This document shows positions 1 to 11,650 of a stretch of DNA of 64,000 nucleotides, one piece after another. The notes under the pieces were generated by a model. The model ran no database searches, was not told the DNA's origin, and was given only the letters and a program-made list of their open reading frames with translations. The stretch is from assembly GCF_036898095.1 (NCBI RefSeq), contig NC_090739.1:63741747-63805746 (forward strand). The letters run 5' to 3'. The position numbers and the translations under genes are program-made. Positions within the stretch are counted from its first letter, which is position 1; each line of letters begins with the position of its first letter. This DNA comes from Palaemon carinicauda (taxonomy: Eukaryota > Arthropoda > Malacostraca > Decapoda > Palaemonidae).

Positions 1-114
1 TTGTTGTTATCATAACTTCTTAGATTTCCCATGAAGGATGTTAACCTAAAATTTTGGTGGCTTGTTAATTAATCTTCATGCAAAAAATGAAAAATCTTCT
101 TACCTATAGTGTTA

Positions 115-423
115 TTAACTCTTTTACCCCCAAAGGACGTACTGGTACGTTTCACAAAAGCCATCCCTTTACCCCCATGGACGTACCGGTACGTCCTTGC
201 AAAAAAATGCTATAAAAATTAGTTTTTCATACTTTTTGATAATTTTTTCAGAAAATTCAGGCATTTTCCAAGAGAATGAGACCAACCTGACCTCTCTATG
301 ACAAAAATTGAGGCTGTTAGAGCAATTTAAAGAAAATATACTGCAAAATGTGCTGGGAAAAAAATAACCCCCTGGGGGTTAAGGGTTGGAAATTTCCAAA
401 TACCCCGGGGGTAAAAGGGTTAA
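115..423. repeat. Small MITE-like element with inverted ends
   Basis: The ends are a 17-bp imperfect inverted pair: TTAACTCTTTTACCCCC at 115-131 and GGGGGTAAAAGGGTTAA at 407-423. Two further near-palindromic blocks carrying CGTACCGGTACG-type cores lie at about 138-200. There is no credible coding sequence. The size of about 309 bp and the inverted ends fit a non-autonomous DNA transposon (MITE). The superfamily is not identified; a TTA-type target duplication is possible but not demonstrated. Confidence 0.5.
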
Positions 424-1514
424 TATATGTTAAACTCGAATCTGTCTTCTATCATGCTCTTAACGCTCATTTGTCCCTACCATTATTATATCAAAGTACA
501 TTCAATGTTGTAGTGAATATTACATTCAAAGTACAATTACATTTCTTGAGTGAATATTTGGGTGTGGGAAAACCATCTGTAGAGTTTATATCGCCCATTA
601 TCTTTGGAATTATACAACCATAGTGTGGTTCAGAAATTAAGGACAATGGATAAAGAGGTTTTTCGTGTACAATAGAGTGTACAATATTTAGATACCTGAT
701 ATTGTATAGTCATAAATTTCATTTAGCTTTTTGAAGTACAATAGAAAACTTAAACTCCATAATAGTTTATTTTTATATTGATTTGACTCTAGTGAAAATA
801 TTTTTTCATTTTCAGATCTCAGCTACAGGAAGCTAAACAGCAAGACTTGAATCCAAACAAATATCTACAAAATAATGACTCCTATACTTATTTTAACCTC
901 TTAAATAATGGTTACTATTTACTGAAACCAGGACATACAGGAACGAATGTCATGGACCTTCAGATCCTCCTGATTTATCCCAGATCTGGGTAGCATGAAT
1001 AATTTCAAGTTTAATTTTGTTTAGGCTATTATTGTGTGAAACTGTTAAAATCAATACAGTGACATGATGTCTTAAGTTGCAATTAAATACAGTATAGTTA
1101 CGCTGTATATGGAGAACAATATTAAAGGGCAAGAAAATCAAGCATAAAATAAGCAACAAGTGCCCCACCCTATACTCAATCCTGTACATTCTTGGTGAAA
1201 GGTAAGTGAAGCGTTATTGTAGTAGATTTTATAACGTTCAGTATTGTTTGTTGATGGACCTTATGCAACCTGGCTTTCCATTGACAATTCATGTAATTTG
1301 AAATACTGTACCCTCAAGCTAGTTGTTTTTGTTTTTCTATGAGGATACAGTAGTTACTTGATATAATTTATTTTAATATTTTATTACTTTATGGCTAAAA
1401 TTTAAATAGGTCTTTGGCAGCAAATGAGAGTACTGCTTAAGCTTGTGAGCCTGTATTTAATGAATGAATAAACATCATACAGGCAACAAAGAAAAACTTT
1501 CTTCATCTTTTGGG
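424..1514. other. AT-rich non-coding stretch
   Basis: Low-complexity AT-rich sequence with scattered TACAGTA-type words. The short open frames here show no recognisable domain or codon bias. Nothing is annotated. Confidence 0.6.
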
Positions 1515-1587
1515 CAACCAAAAGTCTTTGCTATCTTTTCTATCTTATGGAGCATAAGATAGAAAAGATAGCAAAGACTTTTGGTTG
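1515..1587. repeat. Perfect 35-bp-arm hairpin with 3-nt loop
   Basis: Positions 1515-1549 are exactly the reverse complement of 1553-1587, with GAG (1550-1552) between them. The arms begin CAACCAAAAGTCTTTGC. No mismatch is seen in 35 pairs. Such a structure could be the core of a foldback element, a palindromic duplication, or a small-RNA hairpin. No coding content is present. Confidence 0.85.
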
Positions 1588-1799
1588 ACAAATTTAAAAG
1601 GAAATAAAGGCCATAATTCTTTTGTGACTAGGGAAATGATTTCTGATTGCCATGATTATAGATGTACAGTACTCTTGATCTTTTCTTTAACTGTGCCTAT
1701 TCCAAGTTTGTTCCTATGCAGATATAAACTTCCTGGTCATTTATATGGGGTTTACTCCTAATTTGATTTTCTACAACCAGAAGACGAAAAACAAGCCTT

Positions 1800-4104
1800 A
1801 CTGGTAACTATATAATAGGTTACTAGGCAACTCCAAGGCTGGGAAGGGCAGCACTCACAAGCTACTGTGGGGCCGAGTCACTCTTCTCCTTGTGGCAATG
1901 AGACAGATCTCCCTCTCTATTCTACGATCACGATGACTCCATATTGGATTACCCTTTCAGTGATTTATATTACAAGTGGTGTTGCTAGTGTTATGCAGAT
2001 TTGCCCCCACCTGTGAAGGCCTCCCTTGTGGTACCTTCATGAGGCGGATCAACCTCCCCTTTGCCTGAACTGCTGTGTTAAGTTGTGTTTTTATGAATCC
2101 CCAAGAGTTTTGTAGGAATTGGCTTGCCTCCCAGTGGGAGAAATATCTCGCTTGTAAGAAACGAGCCAAGAGGGATAGATCCCCTTTCTCGTTTTCTTCC
2201 TCGAAAAATAATTAGTGTAAACCCCTTCCTATGATGCATGAAATTCCCCAGCCTGATTCTCCTCTGTGACTCCGGTAACCAAGGATGACGACCTTGATTT
2301 TCTTGCACTATAGATTAGATAGACTTATGTGTTATCGCCTTTAGGGCTTAGCGATCACGAATCACTACCTAAAAATGACCCTTTGTCTTGGGCCCTTGGA
2401 CTTACGGTACCCCGAGTACAGTATACAGAGCTTACAGTATACCTCCCACTAGTTACTTTGTGATGAGCCTTTTATTTCAGATTTCCAGTGCAAGTTGACT
2501 AATCACTTTTGGAGGTACAGTATCTCCTATAAAAGTGGTAAGTTTTAACTTCGTTCTCGATCAAGAACTCTTTGTAAACAAGTTGAAACTGCTGTTTCCA
2601 CGCGTATCGATTCATCCCTATTGGAAGGTTCCTACTTTACCCCAACTTGTATATAAGAGTCCAGCTTGAATTCTCTGGGTAGGTCCCAGAATTCCCCCTT
2701 ATCTTTTTATGAGGTCATTCAGACATCCTCAGGTGTGTCCATGCCAGAGACAGGGTTGGCCGATCTATCAATATACAATCGTGTCATCCCTTCCAAACAT
2801 AATTTTAGGAAGGGGAAAGTTATCACCGTATCTATTAACTTGTTGACTCCTCGTGTTTCGACTGCTCGTATTACTATATCTCGGCATATACGTGTACAAT
2901 CAGACGTGTCGAAATGCTCCGCTATGTTTGTCCGATTATATCACAGAATGCAGTGCCATCTCAGAGCGTGATGCCATTTTGTCTCACCTGCAGGATATAC
3001 GATATGATCATGCAGCCCTCCTAAGCATGTAAACATGCAGGTGTTAGCATTGATCATATGCTCCTGTCAACTTAAGTTGATCATCAAATAGCCTCTACCT
3101 CATGACCCCAGTCTTGTTTGGAACCTAATCCGTCTGTGAGACGAAACAATCCTAATCCTAATATTTGGCCTAGGTCAGCACATATTAATATTTTGAACTT
3201 ATCTAATGATCCTAAAGCTTATGAGAGAGTTAATAGCGGCACTCAGGCTACGGATAGAACAACATCTTTTACTTCTTTTCAGAAACAGGATAGAAATAGG
3301 GGACTGGAAACCTTGCCCCCTTTTCCTCGGGTGGTAACACCCTCCACACAGTGTTCTACCGTCAGGAGGGCACCATAGACATGCTCCTCATAGGAGGTGT
3401 TTCAAGTGGATTTCCCCTGAATCATATTTTTCTTTACATGGATCAAGCTCTGAAAGGGCATCCCTGCTATTCTCTCTCATTCTTACGAGAGTAGAGATTC
3501 CTACCACAGGTGCAATTATGACTCCTCCTGATCCTTTGCACTGCCTCCCACTCATTGTTCTTATGATGGACGAGAATACAAAGATCTTCACCGTAAAGTT
3601 AAGTCCTCTAACATAGTTCCTAAACAGAGGGAAGAAACATCTTGTTTAAGATAAGAGTCACAACGTAAGTCTAGGAATGAAAGGTAAGAATGACTGGCTG
3701 TTTTATCTTTCCTCAGGATCCAGCAGTTTGTGACGTTATGTAACTGGATTGGACTCTAAATTCAGGGAATTTACACTAAAGTAACTTTTCATTACAATTA
3801 TATTGAAGTATCTATCCCATCTTTCTAGTCAAGGGGGAGGATGCACACTCATTTTTCATATAATACTCATATATTCATACTTCACATCACCAAGGATATA
3901 GATTCACCATTGACTGCTTACCAGTTCTCTTGTAGGAACCTAGAGGAACATCTTCATGCTCAGGTAGTTAGGAGGTTGACAGGAGTCATGGTTTTTGCTC
4001 CTCAGCAGGACAAAATTACATTGATAATTCCTAGGTTAGTTAACCAACCAGATTGGTTATGGGGGAGTCTCCTATTAAAGGTCGATGGTTTGTGTTACTT
4101 GTAG
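1800..4104 (+). pseudogene. Decayed DIRS-type gag remnant
   Basis: Broken plus-strand coding pieces resemble the gag region of the other DIRS elements in this window. The best piece is at about 2107-2217, where a Trp-rich then Lys/Arg-rich stretch (motif WLASQWEKYLACKKRAKR) is followed by Ser/Phe residues and a stop. It mirrors the gag N-terminal region of the element at 23.1-23.5 kb. Further open pieces (2666-2971, 3118-3378, 3841-4104) have the polar, Pro/Ser-rich character of gag but no domain I can name. No RT, RNase H or recombinase is visible next to it, so this is a fragment. Confidence 0.45.
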
Positions 4105-4609
4105 GAACAATTCAAAGTAATCCGTATTTTTCCCGACTACATAATTGTTATGCATCCTGTGTGAGACACGCATTTTAGCCTTATGTCACGCACTCAAGCG
4201 TAATTACCAAAATCTCATACCTTGACAAAAATAGAAAAAATTTTTAAGACACGACGGGACATTTGGGAACTGTGTATTTAACAATGGAAATTTAGAATAG
4301 TTGCTTTGATTTGATTAACCAAAAGGACAACGTTGACAGGGAACAAGTGTCTTAGTCGAGCAGTTGGTGCTGTAATTTATATTGCATATTACATATACTA
4401 GAACAGGAATTTTGAAATGTGATTTATTTTGAAATTTGATTTATGGATTATTTTCTATGTGAATATGGTGAAAATTATCATGAGCATTCCTGTACCAAGA
4501 ACTACAATTATTTCCTCATTAAACTCTACCCCAAAAACATGTAGAGGACATATTACACAAAGGAAGAAATTATTGGAGAAAATAAAAAAATGATCACCTT
4601 AACCAGATA
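4105..4609. other. Non-coding AT-rich spacer
   Basis: No coding region, RNA gene or clear repeat is recognised between the gag remnant and the Tigger element. The two bases immediately before 4610 (TA) are the target duplication of that element. Confidence 0.6.
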
Positions 4610-6090
4610 CAGTGGAACCTCTACATACGAACGTATCTACATCCAAATTTTCCAACATCCGAAGTAAAATTTGAGCAATTTTTCGACTCTACACCCGAAT
4701 TTTATTTCGACACACGAAGTAAGCAATTTTCGTCGTATCGGTTGTATCCGAATTTTTCGACACGCGAAGTACAATTCGAACACGTTCCTACTCTACACCC
4801 GAATTTTTTTTGACACCTGAAGTAAACAATACCCGTGCACGTAGATGGTACTCATAGCGCCGGATGTATTTTTTATTTCCGCTGATAGAAGGCAGCATTT
4901 CTACCTCAGAGGGACCCTCAATTAGCGTGGCTTGGGATATTCCTCTGTTCTCGTCGGCTTCGTGTGGTTGTGCCCTGTGCGTTCTGCTATTAACTGTGTT
5001 TTAATTGTGATTTTTTACGTTCATCCTTTTACGGTATTTTACGTAAATCATGAGTCCTAAAAGGCTTAGTTTCGCAAGTGGTAGTGGTAGTGGTGAGAAA
5101 AGGAAGAAGGAAATGCTTTCTTTAGAAGTAAAGCAAGGAATTATTGAAAAGCATGAATGACGCAGATGACATCTTGGAACTCGTCGCCGAACATCACAAC
5201 AAACTTACTACAGAGGAGCTCAAGGAACTCCATGCTATGTCTGAGCACTTGAGTGATGACAAGGAAGGGATGGAGGAGGTAGAACATGTGTTAGGTTCGG
5301 CGCAAATAAAAGAGGTGTTAGGAAAATATCAAGACGTGGTTAACTTCATCGACAAATACCATCCAAAGAAATTGCAGGTTTGTCGTGTAGGTGCGCAGTT
5401 TGATGATGCTTCCCTAACTTATTTTCGAAACATTCTGAAAAGCTGTACCAAGCAACTTTCTATCCATAGCTTCTTTAAAAAACTAGGAAGCGAACTCGTG
5501 ATGAAGAGGAAGGAAGTGGTTCAAAGAAAACGGCAAAGAGTGAAGCGAAAGAAAGTGAAACAAAGAAAACAGCAAAGATTGAAGAGAAAAAAATTCAATC
5601 AATTTTAAGTGTAGAGTGAAAGTGATTAAAATTAATCATCAAAAAGAAAAAAAGAAAATGTAAAAAAAATATAAAATATAAAAATAAAAAAAATAAATAA
5701 GCTAAGTTAGGTTAAAGCTCACTTAGTGTAAGTTAGAATAAGTTACGGTATTGTACGTTTATCGTAGTCAACCTCTCTACCTCCTCGCTGCCCGTCCGTC
5801 TCCTCTCTGCGTAGCAAGACCAACACCTGCGCTGGACTTTCTAAGGTAAAGTGACGCTAAAAACCCGTTTCTTATTTATTATTTCTTGATAACTATTCTT
5901 TTTAAATTATCTAATTTAGAGTGCATATTGTCATGTGTAATTATATGTAGTAATTTATTAAGGAGTTATCATAGGTTTTTGGGCTCAACCACGGATCAAT
6001 CCTATTTCAATGTATTCTTATGGGAAAATTCGTTTCTACATCCGAAGTCGGTTGTGGAACGGATTAAATTCGTATGTAGAGGTACCACTG
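4610..6090 (+). mobile_element. Internally deleted Tigger (pogo-type) DNA transposon
   Basis: The ends form a terminal inverted repeat. The left end starts CAGTGGAACCTCTACATACG. The right end reads CGTATGTAGAGGTACCACTG, which is its reverse complement apart from a one-base difference. The element is flanked by TA at 4608-4609 and 6091-6092, the target duplication of the Tc1/mariner superfamily. Inside, the start of a Tigger transposase (from ATG 5050) lies directly beside its C-terminal tail (5144-5608). The whole CENP-B-like DNA-binding part and the DDE catalytic domain between them are missing. At 1481 bp it is a non-autonomous deletion derivative. Confidence 0.85.
5050..5608 (+). pseudogene. 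Tigger transposase remnant (N-terminus plus C-terminal tail)
   Basis: The first 36 codons from ATG 5050 start MSPKRLSF, pass through a Ser/Gly stretch and a basic KRKK segment, and run into LEVKQGIIEKHE. This is the typical start of Tigger/TIGD transposases, just before the helix-turn-helix. A stop (5158-5160) follows. The ORF at 5144-5608, in another frame, carries the C-terminal tail: acidic LTTEELKEL helices, a KYHPKKLQVCR segment, YFRNILKS, and a very basic end. It matches the tail of the second Tigger copy at 24.25-24.67 kb. No DDE residues remain, so it cannot transpose by itself. Confidence 0.75.
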
Positions 6091-6458
6091 TATATGGATT
6101 AATTTCTTCATTATATCTGTTGCATCTAGTGAATTTTTAGAAAATAATGCCACCAGAAGCTTCCAAATTCCCCTAAAAAACCTTAAAGTAATTTTTTTTT
6201 CTTCAGGGGGAGGGGGTTGCTACGACTACCAGCAGTGCTTTGGGCCCTGGACCTGACCAGGGGCACGATAGCCCTTGGACCCCGGATTAGTTATCTCACT
6301 CATTGATATCAGAAGGGGTTGACGCTGTGTGACTAGATTAAAGGTAAAATTCCTTGGCTGTTTCCAGTGTTGTTGAAGTCATAGTCCATTAAAGGTCTCA
6401 GGGTTGTATACACTATGCAAGAAAAATATAAATTACTTGAAAAATTTATGATTGTAAA
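6091..6458. other. Spacer between Tigger and DIRS B
   Basis: No coding region is recognised. A G-rich tract and CCC-rich segment at about 6200-6290 stand out from the AT-rich surroundings but match nothing I can name. Confidence 0.5.
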
Positions 6459-6733
6459 AGTAATTTGTATTTTTCCTAACCATTCAAACTTGAGATCTTT
6501 AAGTTACATTGCCTACAAGTCTTGTTATGCTTCTTCCATGTCCTCTTTGGACAAGGATCCCTTTGTACCATATAAAAGCAAATGTTGACTGACAAATACA
6601 TGCAGCAAAGATTTTATGATGTCAAATCTCAAGACTAGCAGAGATACTCTCTTGCTCTTTGATTGACAGGGGATCAACTTAATCCTCTTCTTTTGTCCCT
6701 TACATTATGGATGGTCTCAAACTCCCTTGATGT

Positions 6734-7545
6734 TCATAATGCTCCTCCTTCAAAGAGTGGACTTCTACTGTATTGAAATTTACTTGAAGACAAAAATTTC
6801 CTCGTACTTACAAAGAGATTCTGTAAGTGGAACCTGCATGATCTCGTGTACTTTATGTAGATCCTCACTGCCCTCACAGGACACAGAAGCAGGCTATGAG
6901 GATTTTTGGTTGCCTCCTTTCGTGATGAAACTGAAAAGAAATCGAACCTAGTCACTGATTGATGGGTTCTGGTTTTTTTGCTATAAATTCAAATGACTGA
7001 GAACGAGATATGCTTCCACCTCATAGAATGTGATACCAAGTACGATAGACTGTGTAGCGGTCCCACATGTTTGGTCGAAGCTAAGGCTAGCAAAAATACA
7101 ATTTTAATGATGAGGTCCCTGTCTGAGGGCTCACCTCAGTGTTTTGTATGGCATCTTCCCGAGTGATCCAAGGACCCTGGTCACATTCCAGGTTGGAGGT
7201 CTGATTTTCCTAATCATTTTAGTCTGAAAACGTAGCTCAAAGCCTTTACACCGAGAGGAGTTTCTTATCCCACAGGTACACAAGAAAATCTGCAACTAGT
7301 GGAATAGAGGCTTTGAGTGGAGAAGTGTTCCTACTAAAACACCAATCATAGAAGAGTACCTACTTTGCTTGGTAGATTGTTGTAGAAGACTTATGGAGGT
7401 ATCCAGAGGTTCTTTGCAGTTGGATGCAAAAATCCTCTCTCTGAGATGCTAGATAACCTCCAGCCACGAAGAAACAGCTGGGAGCTCCCTCGGAACTTCC
7501 TTTAGGAGATCGAAAAAGTCTGGGTACTAATCCGCATGTGGCCAT
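6734..7545 (-). pseudogene. Tyrosine recombinase remnant of DIRS B
   Basis: Minus-strand fragments carry the N-terminal segment ending SGYLHKSSTTIYQAK at 7360-7545, parallel to SGYLRKSSAAVYQAK in element C. The mid-domain segment LLCPVRAVRIYIKYT at 6734-6955 is parallel to LCPVMSLKLYLKRT in element C. The protein is fragmented and no complete R...HxxR...Y catalytic set is visible. The enzyme would have integrated the circular cDNA of the element. Confidence 0.6.
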
Positions 7546-7870
7546 TTCTAAGCTACCTGAGTCATATGGAGATTAGGTGTCACAATGGCTCGTAGATATC
7601 AAAACCATCTCATGAATGTTCGAATGCATCTTCTAGTGCTGCTACTTGGTCCAGCACTGGTGAGCAATAGACCTTGTTTGTTGTTTAGGTGAGTAGCAAA
7701 CATATTTATCATTGGCAAACCCTGCATAGTCAGGAGTTCCCCTTTCACTAGAGGATTCAAAGAGCAATCTGACAGCGGCGACTAAAGGTTGGCTGTGATA
7801 ACGTTTAGTTTTCCTGGAAGGAAATGGGCCGAGAGGTTAACTGCACTGTCCGCTGACCGTAAGTACATCT

Positions 7871-9637
7871 TTACTGCCAACTGGCAGAGGATTTTCTGAG
7901 ATTGAGCCCCCTTTCTTGTTGACATAAGCCACTACAGTGGTGGTGCCTCATCAACACTACTGAGTAACCCCTTACTAAGTGTAGGAAGTGGATCAAAGCC
8001 AGGTATTCCACCTTCAGCTCCAACAAGTTTCTTTGAGATTTTTGGTCTACTACTTCTGTCCATAGACCTGAAGTGGAGTGCTTTAAAATGTGAGCTCCCC
8101 CATCCCTCTCTGGATGCATCTGAGAAAGAATAAACAGAGAAAAACCTGCAAGCAGGAGCCTTCTGTGCAGGACCAGACATTTTAAGGAAGACAGATGTCC
8201 AAGCAGTATTTGCCACTGTCTGGCTGTGAGGGACTCGTGTGACAAGAAAGGTGTTGCGACTTTCTTCAACCTCTGTAGCCTGTCTTGTGATGGGAAGACT
8301 GGCCTAGACTGTCTATTCTCATCCCCAAGGAGACATGGGGCAAGAAAAGACTTCTCAAAATTTATCCGGATCCCCAGATCCTGACAAAACACAGGAAGCT
8401 CCTTGTGGAGAAGAAGCTGGGACGCTGACTTCGCCAGCAGAGGCTAATCGTCGAGATACAGAATTGGAGAAGTCTTATTTCCATCCTGTTTGCTCAGGCT
8501 GATACCATTGTGAACACGAGGGGCTGTGGACAGTTCGAGAACTCTAAACTGGAATCTTCTTGTTCTCAGTATGAACTAAAGGTATTTCTTTGGTTCCAAT
8601 AGACTGGAATTTAGAAATAAGCATCCTGTAGATCTATTATTATTATTATTATTATTACTATCCAAGCTACAACCCTAGTTGGAAAAGCAGGATGCTATAA
8701 GCCCAGGGGCTCCAACAGGGAAAAATAGCCCAGTGAGGAAAGGAAATAAGGAAATAAATAAATGAAGAGAATAAATTAACAATAAATCATTCTAAAATAA
8801 GAAACAACGTCAAAACAGACATGTCATATAATAAACTATCAACAAGATCAAAAACAAATATGTCATAAATAAACTATAAAAAGACTATGTCCGCCTGGTC
8901 AACAAAAAAGCATTTGCTCCAACTTTGAACTTTTGAAGTTCTACTGATTCAACCACCCGATTAGGAAGATCATTCCACAACTTGGTCACAGCTGGAATAA
9001 AACTTCTAGAGTACTGCGTAGTATTGAGCCTCGTGATGGAGAAGGCCTGGCTATTAGAATTAACTGCCTGCCTAGTATTACGAACAGGATAGAATTGTCC
9101 AGGGAGATCTGAATGTAAAGGATGGTCAGAGTTGTGAAAAATCTTATGTAACATGCATAATGAACTAATTGAACGACGGTGCCAGAGATTAATATCTAGA
9201 TCAGGAATAAGAAATTTAATAGACCGTAAGTTTCTGTCCAACAAATTAAGATGAGAATCAGCAGCTGAAGACCAGACAGGAGAACAATACTCAAAACAAG
9301 GTAGAATGAAAGAATTAAAACACTTCTTCAGAATAGATTGATCACCGAAAATCTTGAAAGACTTTCTCAATAGACAGTAAGAAGTCATTCCATCTTATTG
9401 TCTGGAGAACTGTGTTTGGACCACCCATCTTGAACTTTGCAGAACAAAGTTGTTCATATGGGACAGGTGGATGACTAGTTTCGAATCTCCTGACAGCTTC
9501 TGTACTAGAAATAGGTTGCTGTAAAACCTTGGAGACAAGTTATCGACTTCTTCGATTGCTTTCTTGCCCAACATCTTTTTGACATCCTCCTGAAGGAGTA
9601 GGTCTTTGACAGAGCTGTTAGAATACAAGCAACTCAT
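7871..9637 (-). pseudogene. RT-RNase H remnant of DIRS B, split by a LINE
   Basis: The upstream part (9637-9395) holds the start of the RT domain (FLVQKLSGDSKLVIHLSHMN, the template-grip region). The downstream part begins at about 8632 with LQDAYF, the segment carrying the first catalytic Asp region, then runs through a decayed palm. The intact frame 8392-7871 holds CQDLGIRINFEKS and the RNase H connection. The two halves are separated by a LINE fragment (8636-9388), and several stops occur. This is the polymerase of a DIRS element and is no longer functional. Confidence 0.65.
8636..9388 (-). mobile_element. Truncated non-LTR retrotransposon (LINE) 3' end
   Basis: The minus-strand frame 9388-8885 (167 codons) matches the C-terminal end of Jockey/CR1-type LINE reverse transcriptases: FILPCFEYCSPVWSS, then WHRRSISSLCMLHKI, then FIPAVTKLWNDLP. 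It is followed by an AT-rich 3' UTR ending in a conserved block and an (AAT)n tail (ATT triplets on the plus strand at 8636-8657). It is 5'-truncated, as is usual for LINEs, and sits inside the RT of DIRS B. Two more copies of the same 3' end occur at 54.2 and 54.6 kb. Confidence 0.8.
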
Positions 9638-9740
9638 TGGCGGTAGTGAGAGTTGGTGAACGGGAGGCGGTATCTAACTAAGTCTAATGTCCAAGGCTCT
9701 CCCCTATGGAAAATCCACCTAATCCACCAACTCAACAGGC
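9514..9740. repeat. 227-bp direct repeat, copy 1
   Basis: This block is repeated at 10348-10574 with only one difference seen by eye (GATTGCTTT versus GATTACTTT). It covers the N-terminal RT region and upstream sequence of DIRS B. The near identity, against the heavy decay around it, suggests a recent segmental duplication or an assembly artefact. Confidence 0.9.
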
Positions 9741-10347
9741 ATCCCCCACAGGTAGTTACATGAGGAATTGCCACATGAAGCATGGTCCTCTCCTGCCATA
9801 AGGTTGTTTGCATAGAAAGGGCTGCCCCTGTTCATTCGATCTCGTATAAGGAGGTGATTCGGTCACTTTGTCTCACTCTTGTTGGCAGCTGCCTTGGAGG
9901 CGAGTTCTTACATTTAGCAATCAATGTAGGAGGCTGCTTGAAGGTGACAGCTCTCCTGAGGAAGGGAGATTGATTCACCTTTTCCCACTTGTTTGCTACT
10001 GCCTCCAACTCATCATTTTAAAATGCAGTACATCAAGTCCCTCGAGGCCAGATGTCTGAGGAAGTTTGCAAAGCTGACATTGCTGCTGCCTCCATGTTCA
10101 TGGCCTCTGAGGCCAAAAAAACTAATGGTTGCTGTACAAGCCTCTTAGGGTCTAAGGATGGGCTTCCTCTGTCACGTAGAACTTCCTTCATTTAAAAAAA
10201 CAAAACAAAAGGGGAATTAAAGGGTATCGAGCTGCTCACACGGAGTCTTTGGTAGCAGAGACTTGTTCTAACTTCTGAATAGTCTTTTTTGTTTATCGTG
10301 ACCAAGGTAGCTCAACGTGTTGCTTCCTGGCAAAAAAAAATATCAAT

Positions 10348-10574
10348 GGTTGCTGTAAAACCTTGGAGACAAGTTATCGACTTCTTCGATTACTTTCTTG
10401 CCCAACATCTTTTTGACATCCTCCTGAAGGAGTAGGTCTTTGACAGAGCTGTTAGAATACAAGCAACTCATTGGCGGTAGTGAGAGTTGGTGAACGGGAG
10501 GCGGTATCTAACTAAGTCTAATGTCCAAGGCTCTCCCCTATGGAAAATCCACCTAATCCACCAACTCAACAGGC
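10348..10574. repeat. 227-bp direct repeat, copy 2
   Basis: Near-identical copy of 9514-9740 in the same orientation, 834 bp downstream. It duplicates part of the RT start of DIRS B, so one of the two copies is secondary. Confidence 0.9.
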
Positions 10575-10589
10575 CCCTTGTTGTTTGCC

Positions 10590-11650
10590 TTGTTGAGGTT
10601 TTTCGGAGCATCACCCAACATTGAATTTCCAGGTGAGGCCTAATACCCTCAGGAAAGATAATTCTTCTTCAGGTTCATTTAAGTAGACTCTAAGGGCCTC
10701 AACTTGACAAGTCCCGGAGAGTTGATGGTCCGGCAGGACCTAATGGGTTTTGAGGAAGCAAGTCTACTACTTTGGTGGAACCTCCAAGGGGTCTCTTGTA
10801 AGTGACACCTGTCTATTCTTTCACCTTTTTCCCCTTTGGAAAAGGGAGAGAGGGAAAGAAGAAAATCACCTATGGAAAGAGATGGTGCCATCTTTTCTGG
10901 GGACTCAGGATCTGGACACGGTTTTGGTACCACTCGCTTGGGTTTAGACGTTCTATCCGAATGAGGAACAAAGTCGATAGGGCAGACTCTGTACTGTCTC
11001 ATAAATTCTGAATGTATCTGAGCCACCAACCTTTGGTTTGTAATGTGCAAATTTCCCACAGTGCTTTGCAGAGGAAAGACAAGAAGCTCTAATGGGTGCT
11101 TAGGGTTGCGTGTGTACCAAATCAGGTAAAACCCTTGGAAAAGGAACTCTGATGGGTGCTTAGGGTTGCGTGTGCACCAAATCACGTAAAACCCTTGGAA
11201 AAGGAACTGGACGGTCGGCCGATGGGGCTGCACGTTTACAGGGAATTTTGCAAGGCATGACCTAGAGATGCATTCTCTTCCAAATAGGTGCTGTCACGCG
11301 GGGGCGGGGTTATCTGCTTCTATGGTAGAAGGTGAAGCTGATCATATACTAAAGGAGCCAGTGCCCATGTATTGTGTGCTCATGGATGGCGCATTTCTTG
11401 GTTGCTCTCTGCTTGGTGTCTAGTTTCAATAACTCTTGCTGTATGTTGATGGTTCTGAGATTTATGCACTTCTTGATAAGTTGTTTCTTCTGGGCCCTCG
11501 TGCACCTCTGGTTTACGCCTACTTTGGTGGCATACTTCTGCAGGTTGGTGATGCGTTACCGATTCACGCCTTTGGTGATGGCACACTTTAGCCTTGCACG
11601 CTGCTGGGAGGCTCATCATCAAAGCTCACGGCACAGACGATTGGAGGACT
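10590..11650 (-). pseudogene. Gag-like remnant of DIRS B
   Basis: Minus-strand polar frames (11233-10679 and 11622-11380) occupy the gag position upstream of the RT. The 11622-11380 piece is His/Gln-rich, similar in flavour to the His-Ser-Pro repeats in the gag of element C. The 11233-10679 piece contains a 20-residue tandem duplication. I recognise no catalytic domain. The assignment rests on position and composition. Confidence 0.45.
11089..11208. repeat. 60-bp tandem duplication
   Basis: Two adjacent 60-bp units (11089-11148 and 11149-11208) differ at only a few positions. Both include GGGTGCTTAGGGTTGCGTGT. On the minus strand each encodes 20 residues of the gag-like frame, so the duplication keeps the frame. 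Confidence 0.9.
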
